The notes below the pieces were generated by a model. The model did no database searches and was not told where the DNA came from. It saw nothing but the letters and a program-made list of their open reading frames with translations. From JAAYYF01 sp040255585 (lineage in GTDB: Bacteria; Deinococcota; Deinococci; Deinococcales; Trueperaceae), in assembly GCA_040255585.1 (NCBI GenBank), contig JBDZVI010000049.1, forward strand, positions 1-23,443: 23,443 bases of DNA, in the 5' to 3' direction. The position numbers and the translations under genes were made by a program. Positions 1 to 10,023 of this stretch are shown in pieces. Position 1 is the first letter of the stretch; every line of letters starts with the position of its first letter.

Positions 1-2
1 GC

Positions 3-536
3 AACGTGGCGGCGCTGCACGCGTACGTCGAGCGCGGGGTGCCGGTAGTCGGCCTGGAGCCGTCTTGCGTCGCGGCGTTCACGGACGACTACCCCGACCT
101 CGTCCCCGGCGAGGAGACCCGCGCCGTGGCCGGCAACGTGCGGATGCTGGAGGAGTTCCTGGCCAAGGAGTGGGCCAAGGGGCGCTTCGATCCCAAGGCC
201 GTCTTCAGGAAGGACGCGGGCTCGGTGCAGTTCCACGGCCACTGCCAGCAGAAGGCGGTGCTGCCCGCGAGCGCCAGCTCCACCAGGGCGTTGCTGGAGT
301 GGATCAGCGACGACGTGCGCGTGCTCGACGCGGGTTGCTGCGGCATGGCCGGCTCCTTCGGCTACTCCCACCACGACCTGAGCATGACGATCGGCGAGCA
401 GCGCCTCTTCCCCGCCGTACGCGAGTTCGAGGGGACGACGGCCGCGCCCGGGTTCTCCTGTCGCCATCAGGTGAGCGACGGGACGGGCAAGACGGCGAGT
501 CACCCCATCGAGCTGCTGGCCAGCTACCTTCGCTGA
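3..536 (+). CDS. C-terminal part of FAD-linked oxidase / Fe-S (CCG-domain) oxidoreductase, 5' end outside window
   Basis: Only the last ~177 codons are present; the reading frame is open to the left edge, so the true start lies upstream and the GTG at 6 is internal. The visible part is a cysteine-rich CCG domain as found at the C-terminus of large D-lactate/D-2-hydroxy-acid dehydrogenases (YdiJ/GlcD-GlcF-like fusions) and heterodisulfide-reductase-type Fe-S subunits. Diagnostic stretches are EPSC near the start, HGHCQQK in the middle, AGCCGMAGSFGY, and a final FSCRHQ before a Pro-Ile-Glu-Leu helix. Such proteins oxidise a 2-hydroxy acid with FAD and pass electrons through Fe-S clusters to the respiratory chain. 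Which substrate is used cannot be told from the C-terminus. It converges on argS with 18 bases between the stop codons. Confidence 0.8.
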   Translation, partial: NVAALHAYVERGVPVVGLEPSCVAAFTDDYPDLVPGEETRAVAGNVRMLEEFLAKEWAKGRFDPKAVFRKDAGSVQFHGHCQQKAVLPASASSTRALLEWISDDVRVLDAGCCGMAGSFGYSHHDLSMTIGEQRLFPAVREFEGTTAAPGFSCRHQVSDGTGKTASHPIELLASYLR

Positions 537-554
537 CGCGGCGCTAGCCGACGC

Positions 555-2411
555 TCACATCTGCTCCGGCGCGCCGATCCCGAGCAGCCCCAGGGCCGCC
601 GCGAGCGTGGAGCGCACCCGGTCTACCAGCACCAACCGCGCCTCGCGTAGGCCCGGCTCGGCACGCATGACCTGCGTGTTGGGCCGGCCGTCCTCCCCCT
701 TGTGGTTGTAGTAACCGTTCCAGGCCGTCGCCAGGTCCAGGGCGTACTGGGCCACCTGGTGCGGGGCGAGGGCAGAGGCGGCGCCTTCCACGACCTCTGG
801 GAACCGCCTCACGACGCGTGCGAGGCGTACCTCGAGCTGACCGAGACTGGCGAAGTCGGCCGTGGCCTGGGCCGTCGCCAAGTCGATGCCGGCTGCCTCG
901 GCCACCCGTAGGATGCTGCACGCGCGGGCGTGGGCGTACTGCACGTACGGGGCGGAGTCGCCTTGCAACGACAGCGCCTGCTCCCACCGGAAGTCGATGA
1001 CCTTCTTGGCCTCACCCTTCAGCATGCCGAAGCGTAGGGCTCCGATGCCCACCTGCCTTGCGACCTGGTCGACGTCCGCGAGGCCCGGGTTCTTCTCCTC
1101 CACGACGGCGCGCGCCCGGCGCGTGGCCTCCTCGGCGACCTCGTCGATAGACAGGGTGATACCCCTGCGGCCGCTCATCGCCTGACCCTCGAGCGTGACC
1201 ACCTCGTAGGCGAGGTGGTGCGAGTTCTCGAACGCGCGCGCGCCTTCCGGCGTGCCCGACAGCGCGAGGGCCGTACGCACGATCGTCTGCGGGTGGCTCT
1301 GCCTGACGTCGATGACGTTGATGATCTCGTCGGCGTGCGCGAACGACCGGCCGTCAGGGTGTAGTTCGCCGTGCTGGCTGGACGTATAGAGAGGGCGGCC
1401 GCTCGGCTGCTGCGCGAAGCGCTCGAACGTCAGCCCCTCGAAGAGGCCGGCCTTCCAGAACTGATAGCCGATGTCCTTGGCCACGTACATGGCGTTGCCG
1501 TCGGACCTGACCAGAACGACGAGCGGCTCCTCCAGCCCGGGCAGGAACTCGCTGACGTCCATGACGAGAGCGCCGGCGTACTTGCCCGAGTCGGGGCGCG
1601 AGACGTGCGGGCTCCTCTCCATGACGTCCAACCCCCGCCTGAGCAGCCCGCCCTGGACGATGTCGGACTCCCAGACGAGCAGGTCGTACTCGACGCCGAG
1701 CGAGTGGTAAGTCTCGAGCTGCGCCCTGAGCACCCGTTCGACCTCCCGCCTGAGCTCGCCGCGCTCGAGACGGTGCATGACCTCGGTGACGCCACGGTCG
1801 ATGGCCTCGCCGTCCCGCTCCTTGGCCGCGGAGAGCCGCACGTACAGCTCACCGAGCCAATGATCGTACTTGCGGTCGGTCTCGGGCGAGTAGCGGGCGT
1901 TGAAGTAGGTGACGGCGAAGATGCTCTCGGCAGCCTGCCTACCCGTGTCGTCTATGTAGTTCTGGACCTCGACGTCATGCCCGACGGCGGCGAGGATGCG
2001 CGCGCTCGCGTCGCCGAGGACCGTGTTGCGCAGGTGGCCGACGTGGGCCTCCTTGTTGGGGTTGACGCTCGTGTGCTCCACGACGACCTTGAGGCGCCTG
2101 GCGCTCGGCCGGCGCGGCTCAAGCGCCACCTGGCGGACGAACCCGGCCGGGTCGACATGGAAGTTGATGTAGGGGCCGACGGCCCTGGCCTCCGCCACGC
2201 CCGCAGGCAGGACGAGCGCTGCGACGACCTCCGAGGCCATGGCCGCCGGGCTCTTGCCGAGCGCCTTGGCGAGCGCGAACGCCACCGGTGTGCCGTAATC
2301 GCCAGGACGTCCGTCCGGTACCTCTTGCACCTGGACGGTGGTGCCTGGTGCTCCGACGGCTGTGGCTGCTGCTTCGACTGCGCGCTGCAAGGCGATGACG
2401 ACGTCGTCCAT
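555..2411 (-). CDS. argS: Arginyl-tRNA synthetase
   Basis: Class Ia synthetase that charges tRNA-Arg with arginine in the cytoplasm. The 618-residue protein is slightly longer than the usual ~550-590. The N-terminal ~100 residues fit the Arg-specific Add1 domain, which recognises the tRNA D-loop. The HIGH signature is HVGH at about residues 123-126, after VEHTSVNPNKEAH. The KMSKS loop is the reduced form MSGRRG at about 412-417; ArgRS commonly lacks the canonical lysine. The C-terminal ~120 residues form the DALR anticodon-binding helical bundle, with a WNGYYN segment. ATG at 2411 is the first start in frame that keeps the Add1 domain; no clear Shine-Dalgarno precedes it. It is divergent from lon across a 385-base intergenic region. 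Confidence 0.96.
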   Translation of the reverse strand: MDDVVIALQRAVEAAATAVGAPGTTVQVQEVPDGRPGDYGTPVAFALAKALGKSPAAMASEVVAALVLPAGVAEARAVGPYINFHVDPAGFVRQVALEPRRPSARRLKVVVEHTSVNPNKEAHVGHLRNTVLGDASARILAAVGHDVEVQNYIDDTGRQAAESIFAVTYFNARYSPETDRKYDHWLGELYVRLSAAKERDGEAIDRGVTEVMHRLERGELRREVERVLRAQLETYHSLGVEYDLLVWESDIVQGGLLRRGLDVMERSPHVSRPDSGKYAGALVMDVSEFLPGLEEPLVVLVRSDGNAMYVAKDIGYQFWKAGLFEGLTFERFAQQPSGRPLYTSSQHGELHPDGRSFAHADEIINVIDVRQSHPQTIVRTALALSGTPEGARAFENSHHLAYEVVTLEGQAMSGRRGITLSIDEVAEEATRRARAVVEEKNPGLADVDQVARQVGIGALRFGMLKGEAKKVIDFRWEQALSLQGDSAPYVQYAHARACSILRVAEAAGIDLATAQATADFASLGQLEVRLARVVRRFPEVVEGAASALAPHQVAQYALDLATAWNGYYNHKGEDGRPNTQVMRAEPGLREARLVLVDRVRSTLAAALGLLGIGAPEQM

Positions 2412-2796
2412 GACGGCGTCACGCTACCACAGGCCACCTTTAGCTCCCTGCCAGAGTGTAGAATCGAGCCCACGTGACCTCGGCCCCACCGCGCCGCAGC
2501 CGGAACTGCGACCGGCGGTCGCGACCAGCGATAGCGACCAGCTGTCGCGCGAGGTCGAGGAGCAGTAGACCTGTGTGCCAGGAAACACGTGAGCAGGTAA
2601 TACGCAGTAAACTTGAGCAATCTTGACTCAAGCATCCTGTCGCCCACGACCCTACCACCCACGGCACCTCGACCCCCAACCCCGCGGTGACGAGAACCGC
2701 CGAACCAACGACCGCAGCCCCACCCGCCCGAGCGGCGCCGCACCCTCGACCCCACACCGCGACCGCGCACGTCGCGACCGGCACTAGGAGACCAGC
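2412..2796. other. Divergent argS/lon intergenic region (385 bases)
   Basis: This holds both promoters and a HAIR operator (listed separately), and no convincing gene. On the minus strand TACACT (2455-2460 plus coordinates) is a possible argS -10, but no matching -35 is visible. At 2521-2547 the motif GCGACCAGC occurs twice, the second copy running into GTCGC to form a small palindrome around CAGCT. TAATAC (2599-2604) and TAAACT (2608-2613) are AT-rich -10-like hexamers next to the HAIR element on the lon side. From about 2641 to 2760 the plus strand is strikingly C-rich and T-poor (my count over 120 bases: 66 C, 25 G, 25 A, 4 T), forming a long leader before lon. Confidence 0.6.
2612..2632. 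promoter_or_regulatory. HAIR operator (HspR-associated inverted repeat) upstream of lon
   Basis: CTTGAGC-N7-ACTCAAG is a near-perfect inverted repeat matching the HAIR consensus CTTGAGT-N7-ACTCAAG at 13 of 14 arm bases with the exact 7-base spacer. HAIR is the binding site of HspR, the MerR-family heat-shock repressor of Actinobacteria and Deinococcus, which controls dnaK, clpB and lon. It lies ~165 bases before the lon start and overlaps the AT-rich TAAACT hexamer, so bound HspR would block a promoter there. hspR itself is not in this window. Confidence 0.82.
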
Positions 2797-5274
<2,478 letters not shown>

Positions 5275-5310
5275 CCTCCCGACCATCCCCCTGACCGACT
5301 CCGCCGCCCC

Positions 5311-5334
5311 TGAACCGGGCGCCGGACCCGTTCA
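5311..5334 (+). terminator. Hairpin after lon, possible terminator
   Basis: TGAAC and GGG pair with CCC and GTTCA around the loop CGCCGGA, with one bulged C. It lies 36 bases after the lon stop. There is no T-tract, so intrinsic termination is uncertain; it could simply mark the transcript 3' end. Confidence 0.3.
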
Positions 5335-5439
5335 TGACCCTCGATGACCCCTGGCGCGGCGTCTTCGCGACCCCTCCCATGCGCGGCGGCGCTGCCGTCG
5401 CGCCCGGCCGCCCCGCGGCATCCTGGATGTGCCCTACGG

Positions 5440-5445
5440 TATCCT
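5440..5445 (+). promoter_or_regulatory. -10 element of tpiA, predicted leaderless promoter
   Basis: TATCCT sits exactly 7 bases before the ATG at 5453, so transcription would begin at or next to the start codon. No Shine-Dalgarno is present. The same geometry is seen for argB and the LysM peptidase in this window. TAnnnT hexamers directly before start codons mark leaderless genes in Deinococcus. Confidence 0.5.
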
Positions 5446-5452
5446 TGGCTGC

Positions 5453-6217
5453 ATGTCCCGCCCTAGGCAGCTCATCGCAGGGAACTGGAAGATGAACAGG
5501 CTTCCGTCCGAGGCAACGGCTTGGACGCGCGAGCTGTTGGCTCGGCTCGACCGCTCACCGGCTTGCGCCGGCGAGCTGGCCCTGATCGTCCCCTTCACGC
5601 ACCTGAGCGCGCTCACCCAGCTCACCTTCGGGTCCGGCGTCGCTATCGGCGCCCAGGACGTGAGCGCGCACGAGTCCGGCGCCTACACGGGTGAGGTCGC
5701 GGCCGCCATGCTGGCCGACCTCGGCGTGCGTTACGTAGTTGTCGGCCACTCCGAGCGACGCTCGTACCATGGTGAGTCGGACGCCGTCGTGAACGCGAAG
5801 ACCCGCCGAGCCCTCGAACACGGGCTCGTACCCATCGTCTGCGTGGGCGAGAAGCAGGCGGAGCGCGACGCCGGCGACGCCGAACGCGTCGTGCTCGGCC
5901 AGGTCAGGGACGGGCTGGAGGGCATCGCCGTCGGCGCTCCCGAAAGCCTGGTGGTCGCGTACGAACCGGTGTGGGCCATCGGCACCGGTCGTACCGCCAC
6001 CGCCGCCGACGCGGCCGCCATGGGAACCGCCCTCCGCTCCGAACTCAAGCGCCTCTACCCCACAACGGGAGACGGCATGCGCATCCTCTACGGAGGCAGC
6101 ATGAAACCAGGCAACGCGGCCGAGCTCCTGGCTCAGCAGGACGTGGATGGTGGGCTCATCGGCGGGGCCAGCCTGGAACTCGACGACTACCTGAAGATCG
6201 CGGAGGCCTCCAGATGA
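5453..6217 (+). CDS. tpiA: Triosephosphate isomerase
   Basis: Interconverts dihydroxyacetone phosphate and glyceraldehyde 3-phosphate in glycolysis and gluconeogenesis. The 254-residue TIM barrel has the full active site: Asn11 and Lys13 in GNWKMN, electrophile His99 in VVGHSERR, catalytic Glu171 in AYEPVWAIGTG (the following residues form mobile loop 6), and the C-terminal phosphate-binding YGGS and GGLIGGASL. ATG 5453 is preferred to the in-frame GTG at 5429 because family members begin a few residues before the RxxxIAGNWKMN strand, and because the -10-like TATCCT would otherwise lie inside the gene. Its TGA overlaps the ATG of the next gene (ATGA), so the two are co-transcribed and translationally coupled. 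Confidence 0.97.
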   Translation: MSRPRQLIAGNWKMNRLPSEATAWTRELLARLDRSPACAGELALIVPFTHLSALTQLTFGSGVAIGAQDVSAHESGAYTGEVAAAMLADLGVRYVVVGHSERRSYHGESDAVVNAKTRRALEHGLVPIVCVGEKQAERDAGDAERVVLGQVRDGLEGIAVGAPESLVVAYEPVWAIGTGRTATAADAAAMGTALRSELKRLYPTTGDGMRILYGGSMKPGNAAELLAQQDVDGGLIGGASLELDDYLKIAEASR

Positions 6218-7311
6218 GCGCTGCGGGCAGGAAGAACGCGCTAGACCAGGATCTCGAGCTGCAAGGGCGCTTGGCAGCGCTGCGCGAGCGGCTGCGCTCG
6301 GCCGGAGCGGACGCCATGCTGGTGACGAACCCGCCCAACGTGCGCTACCTGTCCGCGTTCTCCTCGCCTGAGGACGGCGCCGTGCTGGTGACGGGCGACG
6401 CGGCGACGCTCTACACGGACGCCCGCTACACGACGCAGGCCGGTCAGGAGTCGCTCATCCCCGTCGAGATCGTGTCAGGCATCGACGAGGCCGTGGGTGA
6501 CAAGCTCACCGGCCAACGTTTGGCGGTCGAGAGCGAACACATGACGTTGGCGCGCCACCGCGCCCTCGCCAAGCGGCTCGGCAGCGAGCCTATGGCCTTG
6601 GACGGCGCCTTCACCGACCTGCGCACCGTCAAGTCCGCGCGCGAGATAGCGGCTCTGCGGGAGGCCGCGCGCATGACGGACGAGGCGTTCTCCGCCGCCC
6701 TGAGGATGATGCGGCCCGGGGTGCGCGAGGTCGAGGTGGCGTTGTGCCTCGAGGGCGCCATGCGCCTGGCCGGCGCGGAGGGCTCGGCGTTCGACATCAT
6801 CGTCGCCAGCGGCCCGCGCGGCGCCATGCCCCACGGCGCGGCCTCACAGAAGGAGCTCGCGTCGGGCGAGCTGGTGACCCTCGACTTCGGCGCCGTCAAG
6901 GACGGCTACCATGCCGACATGACCCGCACCGTGGCCATCGGTGCGGTCGGCGCGGAGGAGCGCAGGCTCTTCGACGCCGTGCTAGAAGCGCAGGAAGCGT
7001 CGATGGCCGCTCTCGCGCCCGGCAGGACGGGCCGCGAGGTCGACGCCGTGGCCCGCGCCGTGCTGGCAAGGCATGGCCTGGAGCAGTACTTCACGCACTC
7101 GCTCGGCCACGGCACCGGCCTCGTCATCCACGAGGAACCACGCCTGAGCAAGAAGAGCGACACGGTCCTCGAGCCCGGCATGGTCGTCACCGTCGAGCCG
7201 GGCGTCTACCTGCCGGGCTTCACCGGGTTGCGCATCGAGGACCTGGCCGTCATCACCGACGACGGCTACGAGGTCCTCTCGAAGAGCCCGAAGGGCTTCC
7301 TCTCCGTCTGA
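6214..7311 (+). CDS. Xaa-Pro aminopeptidase/dipeptidase (M24 family)
   Basis: A 365-residue metallopeptidase of the creatinase/prolidase fold that removes N-terminal residues ahead of proline, or splits Xaa-Pro dipeptides. Residues 1-~135 form the creatinase N-terminal domain (VTNPPNVRYLSAF, TLYTDARYTTQA); ~140-365 is the pita-bread catalytic domain. The five dinuclear-metal ligands are all present: Asp224 (TLDFG), Asp235 (HADMTRT), His299 (GHGTG), Glu328 (VEPGVY) and Glu342 (RIEDL). The start is fixed at ATG 6214, overlapping the tpiA stop, with GGAGG at 6202-6206, 7 bases upstream. The frame stays open further upstream inside tpiA but that part reads as an Arg-rich shadow. Aminopeptidase P and prolidase cannot be told apart by eye. 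Confidence 0.9.
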   Translation: MSAAGRKNALDQDLELQGRLAALRERLRSAGADAMLVTNPPNVRYLSAFSSPEDGAVLVTGDAATLYTDARYTTQAGQESLIPVEIVSGIDEAVGDKLTGQRLAVESEHMTLARHRALAKRLGSEPMALDGAFTDLRTVKSAREIAALREAARMTDEAFSAALRMMRPGVREVEVALCLEGAMRLAGAEGSAFDIIVASGPRGAMPHGAASQKELASGELVTLDFGAVKDGYHADMTRTVAIGAVGAEERRLFDAVLEAQEASMAALAPGRTGREVDAVARAVLARHGLEQYFTHSLGHGTGLVIHEEPRLSKKSDTVLEPGMVVTVEPGVYLPGFTGLRIEDLAVITDDGYEVLSKSPKGFLSV

Positions 7312-7364
7312 CGCACCGGGCCTCCGTCTGACGGGCCGCGTCGGCACCTGCCTCCGTCCGTCAG
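7300..7364. terminator. Short repeats and inverted repeat between converging genes
   Basis: CTCCGTCTGACG occurs at the M24 peptidase stop codon and again ~20 bases later; a third, diverged copy (CCTCCGTCCGTC) follows near 7351. CTGACGG (7328-7334) and CCGTCAG (7358-7364) form a perfect 7-bp inverted repeat with a 23-base loop. The position between convergent stops suggests a bidirectional terminator, but there are no T-tracts. Confidence 0.35.
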
Positions 7365-7378
7365 GGCGGCCAGCCCAG

Positions 7379-8797
7379 TCAGCCGCCGATCAACGCTGCC
7401 GTCGCCGCCAAAGCCTCTCGCACGGTGTCGACGTCGGGCCCCTCGCAATAGACGCGCACCAGGGGCTCCGTGCCGCTCGCGCGCACGAGCACCCAGGCGT
7501 CGTCGGCTAGGTTGAGCTTCACGCCGTCGAGGCGCTCGACGCTCGTAACCGGCCGGCCGGCCAGGCTGGTCGGCGGTCGGTCGAGGGCGGTCGCGGCGCG
7601 GGCCATCGCCTCCGGTCCGTTCAGGTGGAGGTCGAGGCGGTCGTAGGCGTGGCGCCACCCGGCCTCCTCCTCGAGCGCGGCGAAACGCTCCGCGAGCGGC
7701 ACTCCTGTCGTCGCCACCGACTCGAGCAGTAGCAACGCGTTGGCAAGGCCGTCACGCTCCGGCAAGTGCGCGCTCACGCCTATGCCGCCGGACTCCTCGC
7801 CCCCGAGCAGGACCCCACCGGCGAGCATGGCTTGCGCCACGTGCTTGAAGCCGACCGGCGTCTCGATCACCTCGAGGCCGCGCCGCCGGGCGAGCCGCTC
7901 GATGACGCGGCTGACCGTGAAGGTCTTGACCACGGCCCCGTGCCCGCCACGCCGCAGCAGGGAATCGAGCAGGACCGCGAATATCTGATGAGAGTCGAAG
8001 AAGACGCCTCCGGGCAGCACGACACCGATGCGGTCCGCATCGCCGTCGGTCGCGGCGGCGAACGCCACCCCTGGCGCAGGGGAGCGCATGTGAGCGAGCG
8101 TCGTGCCCAGGTTGGCGGCGATCGGTTCGGGGTTAACGCCGTAGAACGTCGGATCGGGCCTTCCACGCACCTCCTCCACGCGCTCGGCCAGGCCGCGCCT
8201 GGCGAAGTAGTCCACGAGCCACCCCGCGCCAGCCCCACCCATGGCGTCATGCACTAGGCGCACACCGGACCGTGCGAGCGCGCCCATGTCAACCAGGCGG
8301 TCAAGCGCCGCGTAGTAGGCATCGCGAGCATCGAAGACCCCGGGGGTGCCAGAGCGGCGCACGTCTGCCGCGGCCGTTCTAGAAACGCGCTCCGCCACGT
8401 CGCGGTAGACGGCGTCGGGAGCGGAGCCGCCGAAGGCGGCCTTGAGCTTGAAACCGGAGTACTCGGCGGGGTTGTGCGAAGCGGTGATCATCACGCCACC
8501 GCGCGCGCCAAGGTGGGTCACGGCGTGAGAGAGCGCCGGCGTAGGGAGGTAGTCGACGCTCAGGAGCGCCTCGATACCGTTGCCGGTCAGCACCTCCGCG
8601 ACAAGGCGCGCGAAGCGCCTACCCATGAAGCGCGTGTCGTAGCCGACGAGCACGCTCCCTACGCCGTCTTCGATGAGGTGCTCGGCGTAGGCCTGCGCCG
8701 CGCGGGCCAGGTTGGCGGCGGTGAACCGCTCGGCGATGACGTCGCGCCAGCCGTCGGTACCGAACACGAGCTCCTCGAGTTGGCTTGCTGGTGTCAC
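7379..8797 (-). CDS. Phosphoglucomutase/phosphomannomutase family phosphohexomutase
   Basis: Moves a phosphate between C6 and C1 of a hexose via a phosphoserine enzyme, feeding nucleotide-sugar and polysaccharide synthesis. All four alpha-D-phosphohexomutase motifs are present in the 472 residues: the phosphoserine loop TASHNP with Ser107, the Mg2+ loop DGDADR at 251-256, the sugar-specificity loop GEESGG at 333-338, and the phosphate-binding RASGTEP at 439-445. The GEESGG loop is typical of enzymes acting on glucose or mannose phosphates rather than of GlmM or Agm1 types, but the precise substrate stays open. The start is GTG 8797 with GGAGG 4 bases upstream (CCTCC at 8802-8806 on the plus strand). 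It converges on the M24 peptidase and is divergent from argB. Confidence 0.93.
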   Translation of the reverse strand: MTPASQLEELVFGTDGWRDVIAERFTAANLARAAQAYAEHLIEDGVGSVLVGYDTRFMGRRFARLVAEVLTGNGIEALLSVDYLPTPALSHAVTHLGARGGVMITASHNPAEYSGFKLKAAFGGSAPDAVYRDVAERVSRTAAADVRRSGTPGVFDARDAYYAALDRLVDMGALARSGVRLVHDAMGGAGAGWLVDYFARRGLAERVEEVRGRPDPTFYGVNPEPIAANLGTTLAHMRSPAPGVAFAAATDGDADRIGVVLPGGVFFDSHQIFAVLLDSLLRRGGHGAVVKTFTVSRVIERLARRRGLEVIETPVGFKHVAQAMLAGGVLLGGEESGGIGVSAHLPERDGLANALLLLESVATTGVPLAERFAALEEEAGWRHAYDRLDLHLNGPEAMARAATALDRPPTSLAGRPVTSVERLDGVKLNLADDAWVLVRASGTEPLVRVYCEGPDVDTVREALAATAALIGG

Positions 8798-8873
8798 CTA
8801 GCCTCCACTCACACCGCCAAGCGACCGCGGTGCGTCCCGTCCCCGACCCGCCCGCGGCGCTCCGAGATGCCGG

Positions 8874-8882
8874 AGGGTACCA
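8874..8882 (-). promoter_or_regulatory. Possible extended -10 of the phosphohexomutase gene
   Basis: On the minus strand TGGTACCCT fits an extended -10 (TGn-TAnnnT). It would give a leader of roughly 70 bases before the GTG with its GGAGG site. No clear -35 was found. Confidence 0.3.
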
Positions 8883-8896
8883 CCCGGCGCCCCGGG

Positions 8897-8951
8897 CCCG
8901 ATCCGTCCGCGCTCCTGCGGACGCGGGAGCGCGCGGGACCGTAGACTTGCG
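8897..8951 (+). repeat. 55-nt sequence, first copy, left of the N gap
   Basis: Identical over all 55 bases to 9052-9106. It contains a strong GC hairpin (CGCGCTCC paired with GGAGCGCG). The copy ends exactly where the N run begins, and its partner begins exactly where the run ends. This is the signature of two contigs sharing one overlap rather than a biological repeat. Confidence 0.95.
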
Positions 8952-9051
8952 NNNNNNNNNNNNNNNNNNNNNNNNNNNNNNNNNNNNNNNNNNNNNNNNN
9001 NNNNNNNNNNNNNNNNNNNNNNNNNNNNNNNNNNNNNNNNNNNNNNNNNNN
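8952..9051. other. Assembly gap of 100 N
   Basis: Exactly 100 N, the conventional placeholder for a scaffold gap of unknown size. The flanks are the two 55-nt copies, so the real sequence is probably continuous with one copy and no missing bases. Confidence 0.98.
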
Positions 9052-9106
9052 CCCGATCCGTCCGCGCTCCTGCGGACGCGGGAGCGCGCGGGACCGTAGA
9101 CTTGCG
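9052..9106 (+). repeat. 55-nt sequence, second copy, right of the N gap
   Basis: Exact copy of 8897-8951. This copy carries the TAGACT -10-like element of argB and ends three bases before the argB GTG. The left copy lacks the gene, as expected of a contig end. Confidence 0.95.
9097..9102 (+). promoter_or_regulatory. -10 element of argB, predicted leaderless promoter
   Basis: TAGACT is exactly 7 bases before GTG 9110, with no Shine-Dalgarno between. This matches the tpiA and LysM-peptidase arrangement. The GC hairpin just upstream occupies the spacer and -35 region. Confidence 0.5.
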
Positions 9107-9109
9107 CTC

Positions 9110-9889
9110 GTGAGCATCGTCATCAAGTACGGCGGCAACGCCATGACCGACCAGGCCACGCGCCGCGCCGTGGCCGCCGGCCTGTGCAACCTCGCCGGCA
9201 GCAACGGAGCGGGCGCCTCCGACGCGGTTCCGCCCGTGGTGGTGCACGGCGGCGGGCCGTACATCCAGGCCGCCCTCGACGAGGCGGGTCTGGAGCACCG
9301 CTTCGAGCGCGGGCTGCGCGTCACCAGCCCGGAGTCCATGGCGATAATCGAGCGCGTCCTTACCATGCTCTCGAAGGAGCTGGCGTACGAGATCGGCCCG
9401 GCGGTAGGCGTCACGGCGCGCGACGCGCGCACCGTAACCGCCGAGGTGCGCGACCCGGCGCTCGGGCGGGTCGGACGCGTCACCCACGTCGATACCCGCG
9501 CGATACGCGCTCTGCGAGAAGCCGGTCTCATCCCCGTCCTGGCCTGCCTGGCCGTCGACATCGACGGCGGTGCGCTCAACGTGAACGGCGACGAGGCCGC
9601 CGGGGCGGTCGCGGGGGCGCTCGGCGAGGGCGTCGTGTTCCTCACCAACGTGCCCGGGGTCCTCGACGACCCGGCCGTGCCGGGTTCGCTGCTCGGCAGC
9701 CTCACGCGCACCGACGCGCTGGCGCGCATCGCGGACGGCCGCATCGCCGGGGGCATGATCCCCAAGGTCGAAGCGGCCCTCGACGCGCTCGCGGCCGGGG
9801 CGCCGTTCGCCGTCGTCGCCGACGGTCGCGACCCGCACGGGGTCGAGGCGGCGCTGGCCGGCGGCGGGACGCGCATCCTGGCTGGTTGA
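9110..9889 (+). CDS. argB: Acetylglutamate kinase
   Basis: Amino-acid kinase family enzyme that phosphorylates N-acetylglutamate in arginine synthesis. The 259 residues show the ATP-phosphate lysine and glycines in KYGGNAM (Lys6, Gly8, Gly9), the substrate loop HGGGPYI (46-52), the ligand-binding NVNGDEAAGAVA (157-168), the nucleotide-binding FLTNVPGVLDD (178-187) and the second catalytic lysine Lys219 in GGMIPK. The HGGGP loop favours ArgB over the related LysZ of the LysW-dependent lysine pathway found in Thermus, where that loop differs; assignment to ArgB is therefore likely but not certain. No other arginine gene adjoins it. The start is GTG 9110, placed by the -10 hexamer 7 bases upstream. 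Confidence 0.85.
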   Translation: MSIVIKYGGNAMTDQATRRAVAAGLCNLAGSNGAGASDAVPPVVVHGGGPYIQAALDEAGLEHRFERGLRVTSPESMAIIERVLTMLSKELAYEIGPAVGVTARDARTVTAEVRDPALGRVGRVTHVDTRAIRALREAGLIPVLACLAVDIDGGALNVNGDEAAGAVAGALGEGVVFLTNVPGVLDDPAVPGSLLGSLTRTDALARIADGRIAGGMIPKVEAALDALAAGAPFAVVADGRDPHGVEAALAGGGTRILAG

Positions 9890-9961
9890 AGCGGCGCCTC
9901 GCGGGTCGAGGCCGCGCGGTGAGATTCCTGTAAGAGACCCGAAGCTACCTTGGTGTCGGCA

Positions 9962-9985
9962 CCGCCCTGCAGGAGTTCGGGGCGG
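9962..9985 (+). other. GC hairpin in the leader of the 58-residue gene
   Basis: CCGCCC pairs with GGGCGG around a 12-base loop. It is 73 bases after the argB stop and 38 bases before the small gene. It may end argB transcription or structure the small gene's leader; no T-tract follows. Confidence 0.35.
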
Positions 9986-10023
9986 CACCGTGGAGACGAG
10001 CTAGCCGCTCTAGGAGCCTCAAG

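Noticed and set aside
1371..2477. 368-codon plus-strand frame opposite argS
   Set aside because: Antisense shadow of argS; no family motif and no ribosome site.
5971..6213. Upstream extension of the M24 peptidase inside tpiA
   Set aside because: The Arg/His-rich translation is a tpiA shadow; ATG 6214 has GGAGG and the family N-terminus follows.
8785..9099. Open frames crossing the N run
   Set aside because: They contain only undefined residues and a duplicated contig end, so they are artefacts of the gap.
9110..9889. Alternative identity as LysZ of the LysW lysine pathway
   Set aside because: The HGGGP substrate loop matches ArgB better than the LysZ loop I recall from Thermus; no other lysW-pathway gene is nearby. 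Not fully excluded.
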